Shown: positions 22,164-34,130, counted from the first letter of the stretch. The stretch: DNA of 64,000 nucleotides from Cafeteria roenbergensis (GCA_008330645.1 VLTN01000044.1:243114-307113), one strand, 5' to 3'. Numbers and translations: made by a program. Notes: generated from the sequence alone by a model not told the origin.

Positions 22164-25100
22164 CTACTCCCCCGGGTCGGACTTGCGGTTCTTCCGCGCC
22201 TTCCTGTAGAAGCCGTTGATGATGGAGCCCACGGTGGAGCTCTGGAACAGCTCGCTGGCAGCCATGCTGCAGACTTGCTGCAGGGCGAACATGTGTGCCG
22301 GGTACGGGAGCACCGTCAGCGCAATATCCTTCACCTTGAGGCCATGCGTCATCGCGACGGCTCCCTGCGAAGCGATTTCGCCAGCCCTGCTGCCGACTGC
22401 TGTGACGCCGACAAGCTTGCCCGTCTCCTTCAGCACGGAGATGGACACGTAACCGTCCACGTCGTCCTCGGCCAGAGACCGGTCCACCGTGTTCAGCTGC
22501 GAATTCAGAACGGTGGGCAAGCAGTGGCACGAGCACATTCAGTCAAGCTGGCTGGCGACGGTGGCCGCCAGTGCCGCCCCCGGCGTGCTCCCAGCGCCAG
22601 ACCGGGTGCTCACGGCCTTCTTGTACGTTTTCACAGCGTCGCCATACTTGGCAGCCGCCTGTTCGGCAGTCAGGCCAACTGCCGCGACCTCAGGCGCCGT
22701 GAAGGTGCATCGGGGCAGCGCGGGCACGGTGCCGGCGCTTGTTCCCCAGAACATAGCGTTCCGAGCTGCGACGAAGCCCTGCTTGCCCGCGAGGTGCGTG
22801 AACTGCTCGTTCCCGTCGATGCAGTCGCCGGCAGCGAAGACACGAGCTCTTGTCGTCTGAAGCCGGTCGTCGACCAACACTCCGCCGTGGGCCCCAACGC
22901 TGATGCCTGCGTTTCCGAGCGCGAGCGACGCTGTGTGGGCAGTCCTGCCCACCGCCAGCAGCAGCATGTCGCACTGGACCTCTTCCTCGCCCACCTTGAC
23001 CCTGCGGTGTGGTGGAGCGCCGCCACGAGCAACACGGAGGCGCAGACGCTTGGCTCGGCGGCCTGCGACGCCGAACTGGGAATCAAGCCGACGCGTGCTG
23101 GCTCAAGCCACGCCTGCTAGCAAGCTGTGATCGCGCAGCGGCAGCAGGGCTAAGCCGGGTCTTACCGGATGTCAGGCTCGTCGTCCGTGTGACTGGCTCC
23201 AGGGCGAACAGCGCTCGGTCTGCCAGCGACGAAACGCAGTCCCTCGCGCTCGAAGACACGAGCCATGACTTCGCGGGAGGCCTCCTCCTCCTTAGCGAGC
23301 AGGCGGCTCCCGATGAGCGTGACGTTGGCCCCCAAGTGGGAGTATGCCTGCGCGAGCTCGCAGCCAATGGGGCCGGCGCCGACCACGACCAGCCGCTTTG
23401 GGAGGCGCTCGTTCGCCCAGACTGACTCGTACGTGAAGTGGGGCACGGTCTCAATGCCGGGGAGGCCAGGCGTGCGAGGAGTGGCGCCCGTCGCCAGAAT
23501 CACGTTGGCGGCAGTAATGCGCCTGACGGACACGGCAGGCGGTGACGACGACTCGAGCGCGCCCCCTGATGCAGGAGGATCGGTGCTCATCGAGGAATGG
23601 TGGCCGGTGGTTGTCGCAGCGGCCCTGGCAGCGCTGGAGCAGCCAGCGGGGTTGGCGGCATCGTCGGCATCGCCGCTGGAATCGTCACCAGTGTCAGCCA
23701 CGCCACCTGCCGCGTCTGGCTGAGAGGTGACGGAGATGGACGCCACGGCCATGGACCCTGCCGATGCGCGAGCAGCCGCAGCCACGGCAGGCCCCGCTGC
23801 AAATGCTCCGGAGCCAGCCGCTTCCTCGGCAGCAGCTGCAGTGGCCGCAGCCACAGGCCTCGAGGCTTTGCGAGCACCGCCGACGCCGCCGTGACATTCT
23901 GCCTCACGAGAGCCAGCCTGCGCGGAGGACGTCCCACCGGGGCAGCAGCCTGGGAACACACTGTCCACGCCGAAACGGAAGGTGACATCGATGGCTATGG
24001 CGCCGTCTGCGGAGGCCGAGCCAGCCGAAGCCGCTGAGCCCCCTTCTCCCCCCGCTGGGGGGAGCGCAGTGCCTGGTGCTGCAGCGGTGGTGGCGGCCTT
24101 CGACGAAGCCGCGCCTGCGCGAGAGACCGCTGGCCCCGGAGGCGCCGCAAACGATGCCTCGCCGATGATGACATCGACTCCCTTGCGCGCGATGGCGGCT
24201 GGGTCCTCTTCAGCATAGATGCGCTGAATGACGCTCTGGATCTTGGCCCGCACCTGCCGCATGTCAACTGAGACGTCGCCTGCCAGCGAGACGCCATTGT
24301 GGAGCGGCACGTACGGCCCGTGCGGGTCCTCGTGTCCGGCCGCGTCTGCCATGGCGCTTGCAGCGGTCACGGACTTGCGAAGGGTGTGAGCCTGCTTGGC
24401 GATGGACAAAAGGGTCTTTGACGGGACGCATCCGGACCAGGTGCAGTCTCCGCCAAGCCGCGCCTTCTCGATCAAGGCCACCCTGGCGCCCAGCTTGCCT
24501 GCGAACGAAGCGGCCGTCAGCCCAGCGGCGCCGCCTCCGATTACGACAAGGTCGTACTCAACGGCGCGCCGCTCGACAGAATTGAGCTGGGCATCCGCTG
24601 AGCCTGCGAGGAATCGGTCAAGACATGACAACGTCTCACGGTTACAGCAGGCAAGAAGCGCCACTCCTCCGGCCGCGGCCCAGACAGCGTCGCGCCGCGT
24701 GCCAACAAACACGGCAACAAGGCAGGCCAAGAAGCGATCGGCAGCCGGCCCGTGGGTGAGAAGCCTCACCTGGGGCCAAGGGGCGCAGGCGGTAAAACAA
24801 GTCTTCGTCCTTGAATGGGTGCTCGTGGGTCACATGGTGCAGAAAGCCGGCATCGACGAGCTTCTGGCCAATCTGGACGGCGTGGTCCCGGCTTGAGCAG
24901 TATGGCCTAGACGCGATCCAGTCGACGACCTCGGAGCCGACGAGCACGTTTCTGCGCCAGACAAGCACCGATCGCGGTCTCGGCGGCAGGAAGCAGTTGC
25001 TGAGCAACAGTTGCCACGCAGGACCATCAAGTGCTCTTTCACGCCAGCGGACGGGCGCCCAGCACAAAGCCAGCGCATGGACCGTATACACGTCCTGGCG

Positions 25101-25401
25101 AGGAAAGCGAAGTGGGGAAGGCGGCTGGAGCTGCTGCCCGCAACAGCAGTTTCTCGCAGGTGGGTCCGTGGCAGCGTCACGAAAGCTGCGCCGCAAATTC
25201 ACCGATCCCCTCGCTTGCCGGATCGCCTCGGGTATAACGTCACGGCCACAGCATATCTCACCGATATGTGCGAAGGTAGTACTGGCGGTCGCTTTGGCGA
25301 ATGCCGCCTTCAAGCTCGCGCAGCACTTGGTGCAAGGCAGGCTCGGCCTCGGACGCAGGCCGTCCGCTGCCCGCCCCCGCAGTCGACTGAGTCGTTCCCA
25401 T
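22164..25401 (-). CDS. N-myristoylated(?) DEP domain fused to FAD/NAD(P) pyridine nucleotide-disulfide oxidoreductase (MerA-like)
   Basis: Five exons (25401-25262, 24951-24770, 24603-23166, 23001-22614, 22496-22164) total 2,481 nt, exactly 826 residues plus stop. The protein starts MGTTQS, matching the N-myristoylation pattern. A DEP domain follows (residues about 23-105): HQVLRELEGGIRQSDRQYYL, then VLVGSEVVDWIASRP and HPFKDEDLFYRLRP. The enzyme part has an FAD motif VVIGGGAAGLTAAS, redox-active Cys pair GGDCTWSGCVPSK, NAD(P) motif RLVVVGAGPIGCELAQAY, second FAD motif VFAAGDCIDG and a dimerisation domain. Closest class is mercuric reductase/dihydrolipoamide dehydrogenase-like enzymes, but the C-terminal vicinal Cys of MerA and the His-Glu dyad are absent (LPYPAHMFALQQ instead), so mercury reduction is unlikely. 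About 200 disordered residues are inserted before the NAD domain. DEP domains usually target membranes or GPCR/Rho partners, so a membrane-tethered redox enzyme is inferred. Confidence 0.85.
22497..22613 (-). other. Intron 4 of DEP-oxidoreductase gene
   Basis: Donor AAGGCC|GTGAGC, acceptor GAATTCGCAG|CTGAAC, 117 nt, phase 0. It joins DAVKTYKKA to LNTVDRSLAEDDVDGYVSI at the start of the dimerisation domain. Confidence 0.88.
23002..23165 (-). other. Intron 3 of DEP-oxidoreductase gene
   Basis: Donor ATCCG|GTAAGA, acceptor CACACCGCAG|GGTCAAG, 164 nt, phase 2. It joins DEPDIR to VKVGEEEVQCDMLLLAVGR, the expected family sequence. Confidence 0.9.
24604..24769 (-). other. Intron 2 of DEP-oxidoreductase gene (domain boundary)
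   Basis: Donor CCCCAG|GTGAGG, acceptor TTCCTCGCAG|GCTCAG, 166 nt, phase 1. It lies exactly between the DEP domain (FYRLRPLAP) and the oxidoreductase (GSADAQLNSVERRAVEYDLV). Retention keeps the frame from a GTG inside the intron, so ORF calling alone would miss the DEP fusion. Confidence 0.85.
24952..25261 (-). other. Intron 1 of DEP-oxidoreductase gene (splits DEP domain)
   Basis: Donor ATATCG|GTGAGA, acceptor TCTGGCGCAG|AAACG, 310 nt, phase 2. It rebuilds YYLRTYRNVLVGSEVVDW, a canonical DEP core, from two different frames. Confidence 0.92.
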
Positions 25402-25599
25402 CGCGAAAAAGTCTTGGCGCGCGCGGTGGCAGGAGCTCGGATGAGATTGGCCACGAGCTGTGCCCGAAGAGGCGCAGGCAAGGCGGGAGAGTGGGCTGCG
25501 CAAGGGGCAACTGGCCGCCCCGGTCGGCAGAGCCAGCAGCGCGGACAACAAGGGCGGCGAGGTTCAACAGGCGTTCGACAGCGAGCTTGCGGGCGGCAC

Positions 25600-28500
25600 T
25601 CACTGGTCGCTGTCGCTGTCTGCGACGCCCAACAGCGCGTCGACAAGCTGGGCACCCGTCACGGGCTTGCGGAGCATGCCGTCCGCGCCCGCCCGCAGGG
25701 CCTCCGCCTCCCCCTCCGCCGTCACGTCGCCCGTCACCAGCCACAGCCGAGGCTCCCACCACGGCGCCCGGGCCTTGCCCAGCGCCACGATCGCGCGGAT
25801 CGCGTCCACGCCCCCCAGCACGGGCATGCTCCCGTCCACCAGCACGCCGTCCGGCAGGCCCCACACGGCGCCCGTCTCCGCCCCGCTCGTCCCCGGCGGA
25901 CCGCCCCCCGCCTCGAGCTCCGCCTCGCCGGCGTCGAGCGCCGCCTCCACGGCCGCCACCAGCTGCGCCCCGTCGGCGAAGGTGCGCGTTGCGGCGCCGC
26001 TGCGGCGCACCACGAGCGCCGACACGCGGGCCGTCGTGGGGTCGTCGTCGGCGACCCACACCCGCCACCCGGACAGCGGCGCGTTGGCCCGGTTCGTCGG
26101 CGAGCGAGCGCTTAGCACGGCCGCTGAGCTACGACGACGTTGCCCCATGGAATTCGACGCGCTGCGGCGGGGCTCGGCTGCTGGAGAGCTGGGGGACGCA
26201 GGCACCGAACGCACAAGCGCGCTCACGCTGGTTGCGATGGCCCCGCTCCGCGACGCCATGGTCGCCCGCGGTGACACCGCACCGCGGCCTTCGCTCCGCC
26301 GCAAGTGCTCCGCCCACGACTCAGACGACCGACGGACCACCGTCACTGGCACGCGCAGCCACAGGTGCGCCCCGCGGTCCTCCCCCCCGCTCGCAAGCCC
26401 GGCCTCGCCCTCCAGCGACGACGCAACCCCGCGCACAACAGCGAGGCGGAGCCCCGACGACCCCAGACGCAGGCTCTCGTCACCGTGGCGGAGCCGCCCG
26501 AACGGGTCGAACGGGTCCCCGTCCAGCTCCGCCGCCGAGTACCCCTGCCCCGTGAACCGCACCTCCACGCACAACACCCCCCGCTCCGACCCGCGCATGC
26601 CCCGGCGCGGCGCCGACTGCTGCGACCAGCCCAGACCCGACAGCGCGCGCCGGCCCGTCGACACCGACACCGACACGCACACGTGCCCGGGCCTCGAGCG
26701 GGAGCTGCGCGTGGCGGCCGCGTACGTGCCGATGGCCACCATGGCGACAGCCGCCTGCATGACGCGGGCGTGGTCCGTGTACACCGCCCACGGGAAGGCA
26801 GCTCCGGGCGCATCATGGGTCGCCTCGGACGCGCCAGAGCCCGCCGAACCGACTCCAAAGCATGACGGCGACGGCGACGGCGCCGCCGGCCCGGAAGGCG
26901 GCCGCTCCGCCCACGAGCTGCGGACCGCCCTCAGCCGGCCCTGCGGGGTAGAGGAGCCCGCCACGTCCGAGCCTCCTGGTGTTGCCGGGTTGCTGGGCGG
27001 GAGGGCGACGCGGTGCGGGTTGGATCTGCTCGTGAACCACGCTGGGGGCTGCCGCCCACGGCAGTCCTCGCAGCCGCAGCCGGGCGAGTGGCCCCGTGAC
27101 CTGCGAGCAGTGGGGGATGCGAGAACGCCTGCGAACCGCTTGGGAGGGTTGCCCTCTGGGCCCTCGCGATTGCTTGGCTGCGTCGGCACTGCGGTGCTGC
27201 CGCTGGCCTTGCTCGCACTCGCAACGTGAGGCTCCCTCGTCCTGCCATCGCCCTTGACTGCAATATCATCGACCTGGACAACTGGGCCCGACGACGGCGC
27301 TTCGAGCACGGGCTCATCCGGCGGCGCTGGGCCACCACCGCCCAGGCTCCTTGGCGAGGGTCCCCACGGCCCCCGTGGCGAGGTTGCGGGGCTCCGCGCG
27401 CCCGCGTGACACCCCCACACGTCCAGCACCAACGCCGCCGCCCGACGATGCCTCGCAAAGTGCCCGCACAGACGCGCCGCCCACGAGTCGGCGATGGCGC
27501 CCCACGACATGAGCGACGACGAGTCCTTCGCGGACAGCCGCTGCCACAGCAGCAAGTCGTCCAGCTCCTGCTTGGACGACTCGAGCGCGATCTGGAGGTC
27601 CCGCATGATGGAGGACGAGCTGAGCGTGGGGGTGCAGCTGCCACTCGACGGCACGCTGCCGAAATCGCCGTCTGCCATGGAGGGCACCTCAACAACGGGC
27701 CCATACAGAGCGGAGTGTTGCATCCTGAAGCTTGCTCGCCCGGCAGATGGCAGCAGCCCTACTGCTGGCACCGCGAACCCTTCGGGGGGCGTCGCGCAAG
27801 CACCAGCAGCAGACGATGCTCCCCGCTCCTCTCCCATGCCTGAGACGGAGAGCTGAACTCCTCGCTGTTGGCTCGGGGACCCATATGCACCACGGCGAAC
27901 CTTCATCTGGACGTGGCTGCTCTTGGATACCGACGACCCGCCGCGAGCGCTGGCCGGCTCGTTGGCGAGCGCCGCGTCGGCCTCCAGCACCGCCATGCAC
28001 AACACCGCCGCGTTCAACGGACCCCGCGCGTGGTGGCTCACGTAGGTGACGGCACGCACCAGAGCGTCGGACTGCATGCGCGACTGCTCCGACCGGACGT
28101 GCGCCACGCTCGACTGCAGCTCCAGCACCATCGACACCGATGGAATGAACGCAAATGCCAGGATGCAGAGCGCTATCACAGCGCCCAAGGTCCCCACGCT
28201 GACCACGCGGTCCCGCAGAGCCTGCGACCCCGACAGGTCGAGGCCGTCGGGCCACGTGCTCCCCGCCGGCGCCGCCGCCTGAACCGCGCGCCACTCGTCG
28301 CACCCGCGGGTGTCGATGCCAGACGCCACCAGCGCGACCATCAGCGCCATGAACACGCACAGGCTCAGCACCGACAGCCCCAGCTCGATCGCGGCGCGCG
28401 TTGAGTCGCCGCAGCGAGGCTTGGTCGAGCCAGGCACGTCCTCAGGGCGAAGTGCTCCAGCTGGCTCGGAGCCCGCCGCGGTCGCTTCGCCACCTTGGCC

Positions 28501-29662
28501 GCAACAGCTGGATAAATTGCAACAGCGACTGTCGCCTTGAGCGACCCCGCCCGCGCCTCGCGACTCCGAAAGGGGAGACCACGGACTGCGGACCTTATCA
28601 GCAGCCCCGCCAGCACGCTCCGCGGCCGCTGTCGGTACATCCTCGCGGGCACTGCAGCAAGCCATCGCGGCGATACCCCCAATGTGCAGGGCGAAATGGC
28701 ACGCTGCAGCAGTCCACGCGATGGCTGGGCTGGCAAGGCCGCCTGCAGACGCAACGACTCCCAGCACGCCCATGGTCACCGCGGGGAGCGTGCTGCTACA
28801 CCCACCACGGGAGCACGAGCACAGCACCCCGCGGCAAAATGCCAGCCGGGAGCCGCAGACCACGTCCTCGTCAGACTTGGGGCTCGCGCTGCCGATAATC
28901 AGAGCGGCAATGGCCGCGAGGAAAGCGCGCGCGACGGTCGCCGCAGGAGCGTACAGGCAGTTCCCAGGTACGAAGGCCATGGGCACGAGCCGTCTGTCAG
29001 AGCTGGTGATGGGCGGCCACATGAGAACTTGGCAACATGTCAGGACGCCGAAGGCAAAAATACTGCGTTTCGAAGCGAACCACGGTCGTCGCGACGGACG
29101 CTCAAGGCCGCACGCCGCGGGCCTGGGATGCAGCTGGGACTGCCAACTTCCACGGTGAAGTGGCTGCATCGCGGCGCTGGTTGCGGGGCGATTGCATTAA
29201 GGGCACGGCTGAGCAGGCTCACCGGCTGCGCAGCGTCCGCGTAATGGCCGACGGCGAGGCCAGCGAGAGCATCAGCACCAGCGCCGCCACGCCCAGCGAT
29301 CCCACCACGGCAGACTCAGAGAGGCCAACACTTCGGTTCACGGCGCGCGAGGCGACTTCGATGGCGCCGATGGCTGAGGCGTTGCGTGCAAGCCGGAGCT
29401 CGGTGAAGCGAGTCTGCGCGCTTGTCACCAGGCCCCCTCGGGCTCGGAGCCATGGAGGCACGAACTGGGTCCTGGCTCCGACCACAAAGCACACTGGGAA
29501 GCAGACCGCAACCGCGATCAGGACGGAGAACCTGCTCCAGTGACAACTCAAGGCCTTGCCGTCCAGGCTGGGTCTCGCACTCGTCCTTGCCAGCGCGACG
29601 GCTTGGTGCTCGCCTTCTCGGGATAGCACCAGGCTGGGCGGCGACTCGTTGCGAGAGAGCAT
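25600..29662 (-). CDS. HK1: membrane hybrid histidine kinase with degenerate ATP-binding domain
   Basis: Two exons (29662-29223, 29062-25600) give 1,300 residues. The N-terminal part has about eight hydrophobic segments, two in exon 1. A signalling helix leads to the H box TYVSHHARGPLNAAVLCMAV (His near residue 490). Linkers are disordered. The catalytic-domain remnant is present (YTDHARVMQAAVAM, VRFTGQGYSAAELD, DPFGRLRHGDESLRLGSSGL), but the N-box Asn residues, the Asp of DxGxG and the second Gly of GLGL are lost, so ATP binding is doubtful. The C-terminal receiver is intact: acidic pair in VADDDP, phospho-Asp in LVDGSMP (about 1222), Thr in VTGDVT and Lys in RKPVT. Role inferred: sensor or phosphorelay partner that must be phosphorylated by another kinase. 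Start chosen at ATG 29662 because it aligns with HK2/HK3 starts. The end TGAQLVDALLGVADSDSDQ differs from its paralogues. Confidence 0.85.
29063..29222 (-). other. HK1 intron
   Basis: Donor CAGCCG|GTGAGC, acceptor CGAAACGCAG|TATTTT, 160 nt, phase 2 within an Arg codon just after the second hydrophobic segment (TLRS-R-IFAFGVL). The same position and phase are seen in all five kinases. Confidence 0.88.
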
Positions 29663-30000
29663 CCCGTGCCGCGCTGCCGCGATGGGGCCGCAGTTGGCCG
29701 GCACCCGGCGGAGTGCGAGGAAACGGGCTGGCAGATGGGCGGAAACGACTCGGTCGGAGTGAGTTCGGCCATCGACAACATTTGAGTCGTTGCTGCGGAT
29801 CAGCCGCACTTGACTCGCCCACGTCGCGTGTGCCAGTGCTGTGGTCAGAGAGAGTGAGCTGTTCTCGCAATACCGGGCCTACGGCGCGCTTGGAATGGCC
29901 TACAGCACGCACGGCGACGCCACTGGCCGCTGCTACCGTGCGCTCCGTCGGGCAACGCGCGCCCCGCATGGGCAGCGCGCATCGCCCGGAGCGAAACATC
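29663..30000. promoter_or_regulatory. HK1 upstream region / HK2 3' flank
   Basis: 338 bp between the HK2 stop and the HK1 ATG. About 105 bp next to HK2 (from 29895) is near-identical to the equivalent flank of HK3 and HK4 and belongs to the tandem unit; the remainder is unique to HK1. No box is recognised. Confidence 0.35.
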
Positions 30001-33000
30001 TCACCCAACGGCGCCCAACAAGCTCAACACCAGGCGCTCGCCCGTCACGGGCTTGCGGAGCATGCCGTCCGCGCCCGCCCGCAGGGCCTCCGCCTCCCCC
30101 TCCGCCGTCACGTCGCCCGTCACCAGCCACAGCCGAGGCTCCCACCACGGCGCCCGGGCCTTGCCCAGAGCCACGATCGCGCGGATCGCGTCCACGCCCC
30201 CCAGCACGGGCATGCTCCCGTCCACCAGCACGCCGTCCGGCAGGCCCCACACGGCGCCCGTCTCCGCCCCGCTCGTCCCCGGCGGACCGCCCCCCGCCTC
30301 GAGCTCCGCCTCGCCGGCGTCGAGCGCCGCCTCCACGGCCGCCACCAGCTGCGCCCCGTCGGCGAAGGTGCGCGTGGCGGCGCCGCTGCGGCGCACCACG
30401 AGCGCCGACACGCGGGCCGTCGTGGGGTCGTCGTCGGCGACCCACACCCGCCACCCGGACAGCGGCGCGTTGGCCCGGTTCGTCGGCAAGCGACTACTCC
30501 TCGCCGGCGCAAGGCGGAGAGCGGCCCCCGGCGCAAGGCCCACCGCCCTTCCCAGCCGTCCCGATGCTGCTCGGGCACCGCGGCCTCCGGGGGACTTCGC
30601 CGCTGTCCACGCCCGTGCAACCGGCTCCACAGTCCCAGCCGCGGGTGCGGCTTTGCGCGACCCCGAGCCAAGCCCAGCATCATCCGCCGCACACTGGCGC
30701 CGCAAGTGCTCCGCCCACGACTCAGACGACCGACGGACCACCGTCACTGGCACGCGCAGCCACAGGTGCGCCCCGCAGTCCTCCCCCCCGCTCGCAAGCC
30801 CGGCCTCGCCCTCCAGCGACGACGCAACCCCGCGCACCACAGCGAGGCGGAGCCCCGACGACCCCAGACGCAGGCTCTCGTCACCGTGGCGGAGCCGCCC
30901 GAACGGATCGAACGGGTCCCCGTCCAGCTCCGCCGCCGAGTACCCCTGCCCCGTGAACCGCACCTCCACGCACAACACCCCCCGCTCCGACCCGCGCATG
31001 CCCCGGCGCGGCGCCGACTGCTGCGACCAGCCCAGACCCGACAGCGCGCGCCGGCCCGTCGACACCGACACCGACACGCACACGTGCCCGGGCCTCGAGC
31101 GGGAGCTGCGCGTGGCGGCCGCGTACGTGCCGATGGCCACCATGGCGACAGCCGCCTGCATGACGCGGGCGTGGTCCGTGTACACCGCCCACGGGAAGGC
31201 AGCTCCGGGCGCATCATGGGTCGCCTCGGACGCGCCAGAGCCCGCCGAACCGACCCCAAAGCATGATGGCGACGGCGACGGCGACGGCGCCGCCGGCCCG
31301 GAAGGCGGCCGCTCCGCCCACGAGCTGCGGACCGCCCTCAGCCGGCCCTGCGGGGTAGAGGAGCCCGCCACGTCCGAGCCTCCTGGTGTTGCCGGGTTGC
31401 TGGGCGGGAGGGCGACGCGGTGCGGGTTGGATCTGCTCGCGGACCACGCTGGGGGCTGCCGCCCACGACAGTCCTCGCAGCCGCAGCCGGGCGAGTGGCC
31501 CCGCGACGGCCCTCTCGTCAGCAGCTGGCCGCTCAGCTGAAGCGGCTCTGCGGGAACAGAGCCCTTCGCCTCGTTCGCTTCGCCGAGCTCAACCGAATCA
31601 CGCATGCCCTCGCGAGCGCGGTCGCGAAGCGCCACAGCGGAAGCGTCGCCCTCCCGATGCCGGTGCGATGCCGCAGGAGACCTCCCCCTGCCCTCGTCCG
31701 AGCGCCGCGTCCCCTTCTGGCGCCCCTCTGACGACAATGCGGCGCCCCGCGTGCCCGCGTGACACCCCCACACGTCCAGCACCAACGCCGCCGCCCGACG
31801 GTGCCTCGCAAAGTGCCCGCACAGACGCGCCGCCCACGAGTCGGCGATGGCGCCCCACGACATGAGCGACGACGAGTCCTTCGCGGACAGCCGCTGCCAC
31901 AGCAGCAAGTCGTCCAGCTCCTGCTTGGACGACTCGAGCGCGATCTGGAGGTCCCGCATGATGGAGGACGAGCTGAGCGTGGGGGTGCAGCTGCCACTGT
32001 CGAGCTCATCCTCGCTTGCAAACGGCGCCTCGCCTGCCCGCGAGTAGCCATCCACAGACTGGCCGTGAGACGCGGACGGAGCAGGATGCTTGCCGCGCAC
32101 GTGGGCTGGGCGCTGGGGCATGGAGCACGCCGCGTCATCCTCCAGCACCGCCATGCACAGCACCGCCGCGTTCAACGGACCCCGCGCGTGGTGGCTCACG
32201 TACGTCATGGCGCGCACCAAAGCGTCGGACTGCATGCGCGACTGCTCCGACCGCACGTGCGCCACGCTCGACTGCAGCTCTAGCAGCATGGATACAGAGG
32301 CGATGAACGCAAAAGCCAGCGTGCAAACCCCAACTACCACGCTCACCGTCCCCACGCTGACCACGCGGTCCCGCAGAGCCTGCGACCCCGACAGGTCGAG
32401 GCCGTCGGGCCACGTGCTCCCCGCCGGCGCCGCCGCCTGAACCGCTCGCCACTCGTCGCACCCGCGGGTGTCGATGCCAGTCACCACCAGCGTGACCATC
32501 AGCGCCACGAACACGCACAGGCTCAGCACAGACAGCCCCAGCTCGATCGCGGCGCGCACAGAGTCGCCGCAGCGAGGCTTGGTCGAGCCAGAAGCGCGAG
32601 CCGGACTCGCGCGTCCAGCGTTCCCGAGGCCCACAGGGCGAGCACGCCCGGAGCAACAGCCGCGCCGTGGTGCAGAATCGACGGACCCTTGCTCGAGGAC
32701 GTGCGGCTTGGAGCTCTGCGTGGGAGGCTGGCCTCGCACGAGGCCGGTTGCGTGCGGAGCCTGCTCAGCCGGATGCACCGTCGCCCGAGCGCGAGACTCT
32801 TGCCGGCCGATGCAGCAGGCTGTCGCGACAAGGCCGCCAACGCGCAGCGCAAGATAGCACGCAGTTGCCGTCCAAGCAACCGCCGGACTCGTGAAACTGC
32901 CAGAGCACGCCATCAGCCCGAGGACAGAGAGTGTGGTCGCCGGCACCGCACTGTTCCACCCGCCTCGGGAGCACGAGCACGCTATCCCACGGCACCAGGC

Positions 33001-33833
33001 CAATCGCGTGCGGCAGATGACGTCTTCATCTGACTTGGGCCTCGACATGCCCACAATGAGCATTGCGATTCCGGTGAGGAACATTCGGGCTGTCATGGAC
33101 GACGGCGCAAACGAGCAGCTGCCGGGCACAAAAGGGACCGGGACAAGCTGTCGATCGGACGCCGTGAGGGGAGGCCAGATAGCTACGAAAGCCAGCGCCA
33201 CCACTCCGAAGGCGGTGATCCTGCGGGAGCGACGGGGCTTGCTCGGATGACGCCGCTGCAGTCAAACAGGTCTGGGCCGCGCTAGGGCGTATGCCCGGGT
33301 CCCGCCACGCCCTCGCAGCCCCCCGAGCGGGGCGCAACACCTGCCCGACCACCAGCATACCCATGCGTCTCGCTGCGTTGCCGGCTGCCAGCTCACCGGC
33401 CTCTCAATGTCGGGGTAAGGGCCCGCGATGAGGCAAAGGTCAAGATGAAAAGCAGGGCCGCGACAGCCAGCGAGCTGTACATCACAGCATCCACTTGGTG
33501 CACTGCACGGTCCATCGAACGCAAGGCCACTGCGATCGCCTCCCCCGCTGACGAATTGCGCCCCAGGCGAAGCTCGGTCAACCGCGCTTGCGCCAGGACC
33601 AGCATGTTCGACCTCGACCGCAGCCACCCCGGCATCGTCCCGCTCTTCACAATTGACACTGCAACGAGACCGTACGCAACCGCCATCACCGTGAGCACGG
33701 TGGCCCGCGTCCAGTGGCAGCTGCGCGGTTCAGCACAGTTGCGTCGCTGCCTGCTGCCCGCCGAGGCCCGAGCCGGAGCCTGAGCCTGATGCTCTTCGGC
33801 CTGAGCGAGAGCCAGGCCCGCCGGCAGGCTCAT
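30001..33833 (-). CDS. HK2: membrane hybrid histidine kinase with degenerate ATP-binding domain
   Basis: Two exons (33833-33397, 33220-30001), 1,218 residues. Same architecture as HK1: two hydrophobic segments in exon 1 (AVYGLVAVSI-type and AALLFILTFA), about six more in exon 2, H box YVSHHARGPLNA (His about 488), disordered linkers, degenerate catalytic remnant (about 820-980) and intact receiver (Asp about 1146 in LVDGSMPVLGG). Missing residues are those listed for HK1. Sequence is nearly identical to HK3 apart from scattered substitutions and an 18-bp difference in the linker before the receiver (RLAPARSSRLPTNRAN against RPASPTNRAN). ATG 33833 (MSLPAGLALAQAEEHQAQ) aligns with HK1; the ATG at 34112 would leave only 18 bp after the HK3 stop and is less likely. 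Confidence 0.85.
33221..33396 (-). other. HK2 intron
   Basis: Donor AGGCCG|GTGAGC, acceptor GCTCCCGCAG|GATCAC, 176 nt, phase 2 in the conserved Arg codon (TLRG-R-ITAFGVV). Confidence 0.9.
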
Positions 33834-34130
33834 GGCCGCCGGCAAGTCGGCCTGTCGCGGTCCTGGCGGCGAGTGCTCAGGCCTCTGCGTGGCGCCGTGT
33901 TGTCGTTGCTGTGGGCTTGGGAGTTGCTGGGACAGCAGAGCCTCGCCAAACTCGCTGCTGAGTGACGCGGCGAAAGAATTGCCCCACAAGAAGCCAGCAG
34001 GCTCGCCACTTGAGGCCACGCCCATCGGCCTACAGCACGCACGGCGACGCCACGGGCCGCTGCTACCGTGCGCTCCGTCGGGCAACGCGCGCCCCGCATG
34101 GGCAGCGCGCATCGCCCGGAGCGAAACATC

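Noticed and set aside
23162-24769. Oxidoreductase starting at the GTG at 24769 with a membrane-like N-terminus
   Set aside because: The hydrophobic stretch lies within a clear GTGAGG...CTCGCAG intron; the spliced version gives a complete DEP fusion and an exact coding length.
24642-25655. Minus-strand ORF of 337 codons as a stand-alone DEP protein
   Set aside because: Only its 24770-24951 part is coding; splice signals on both sides join it to a DEP N-terminus and to the oxidoreductase, and the rest has no ATG.
33834-34112. Extended HK2 N-terminus from ATG 34112 (and the HK3 equivalent from 38224)
   Set aside because: It would start 18 bp from the neighbouring stop codon and does not align with HK1; the internal ATG does.
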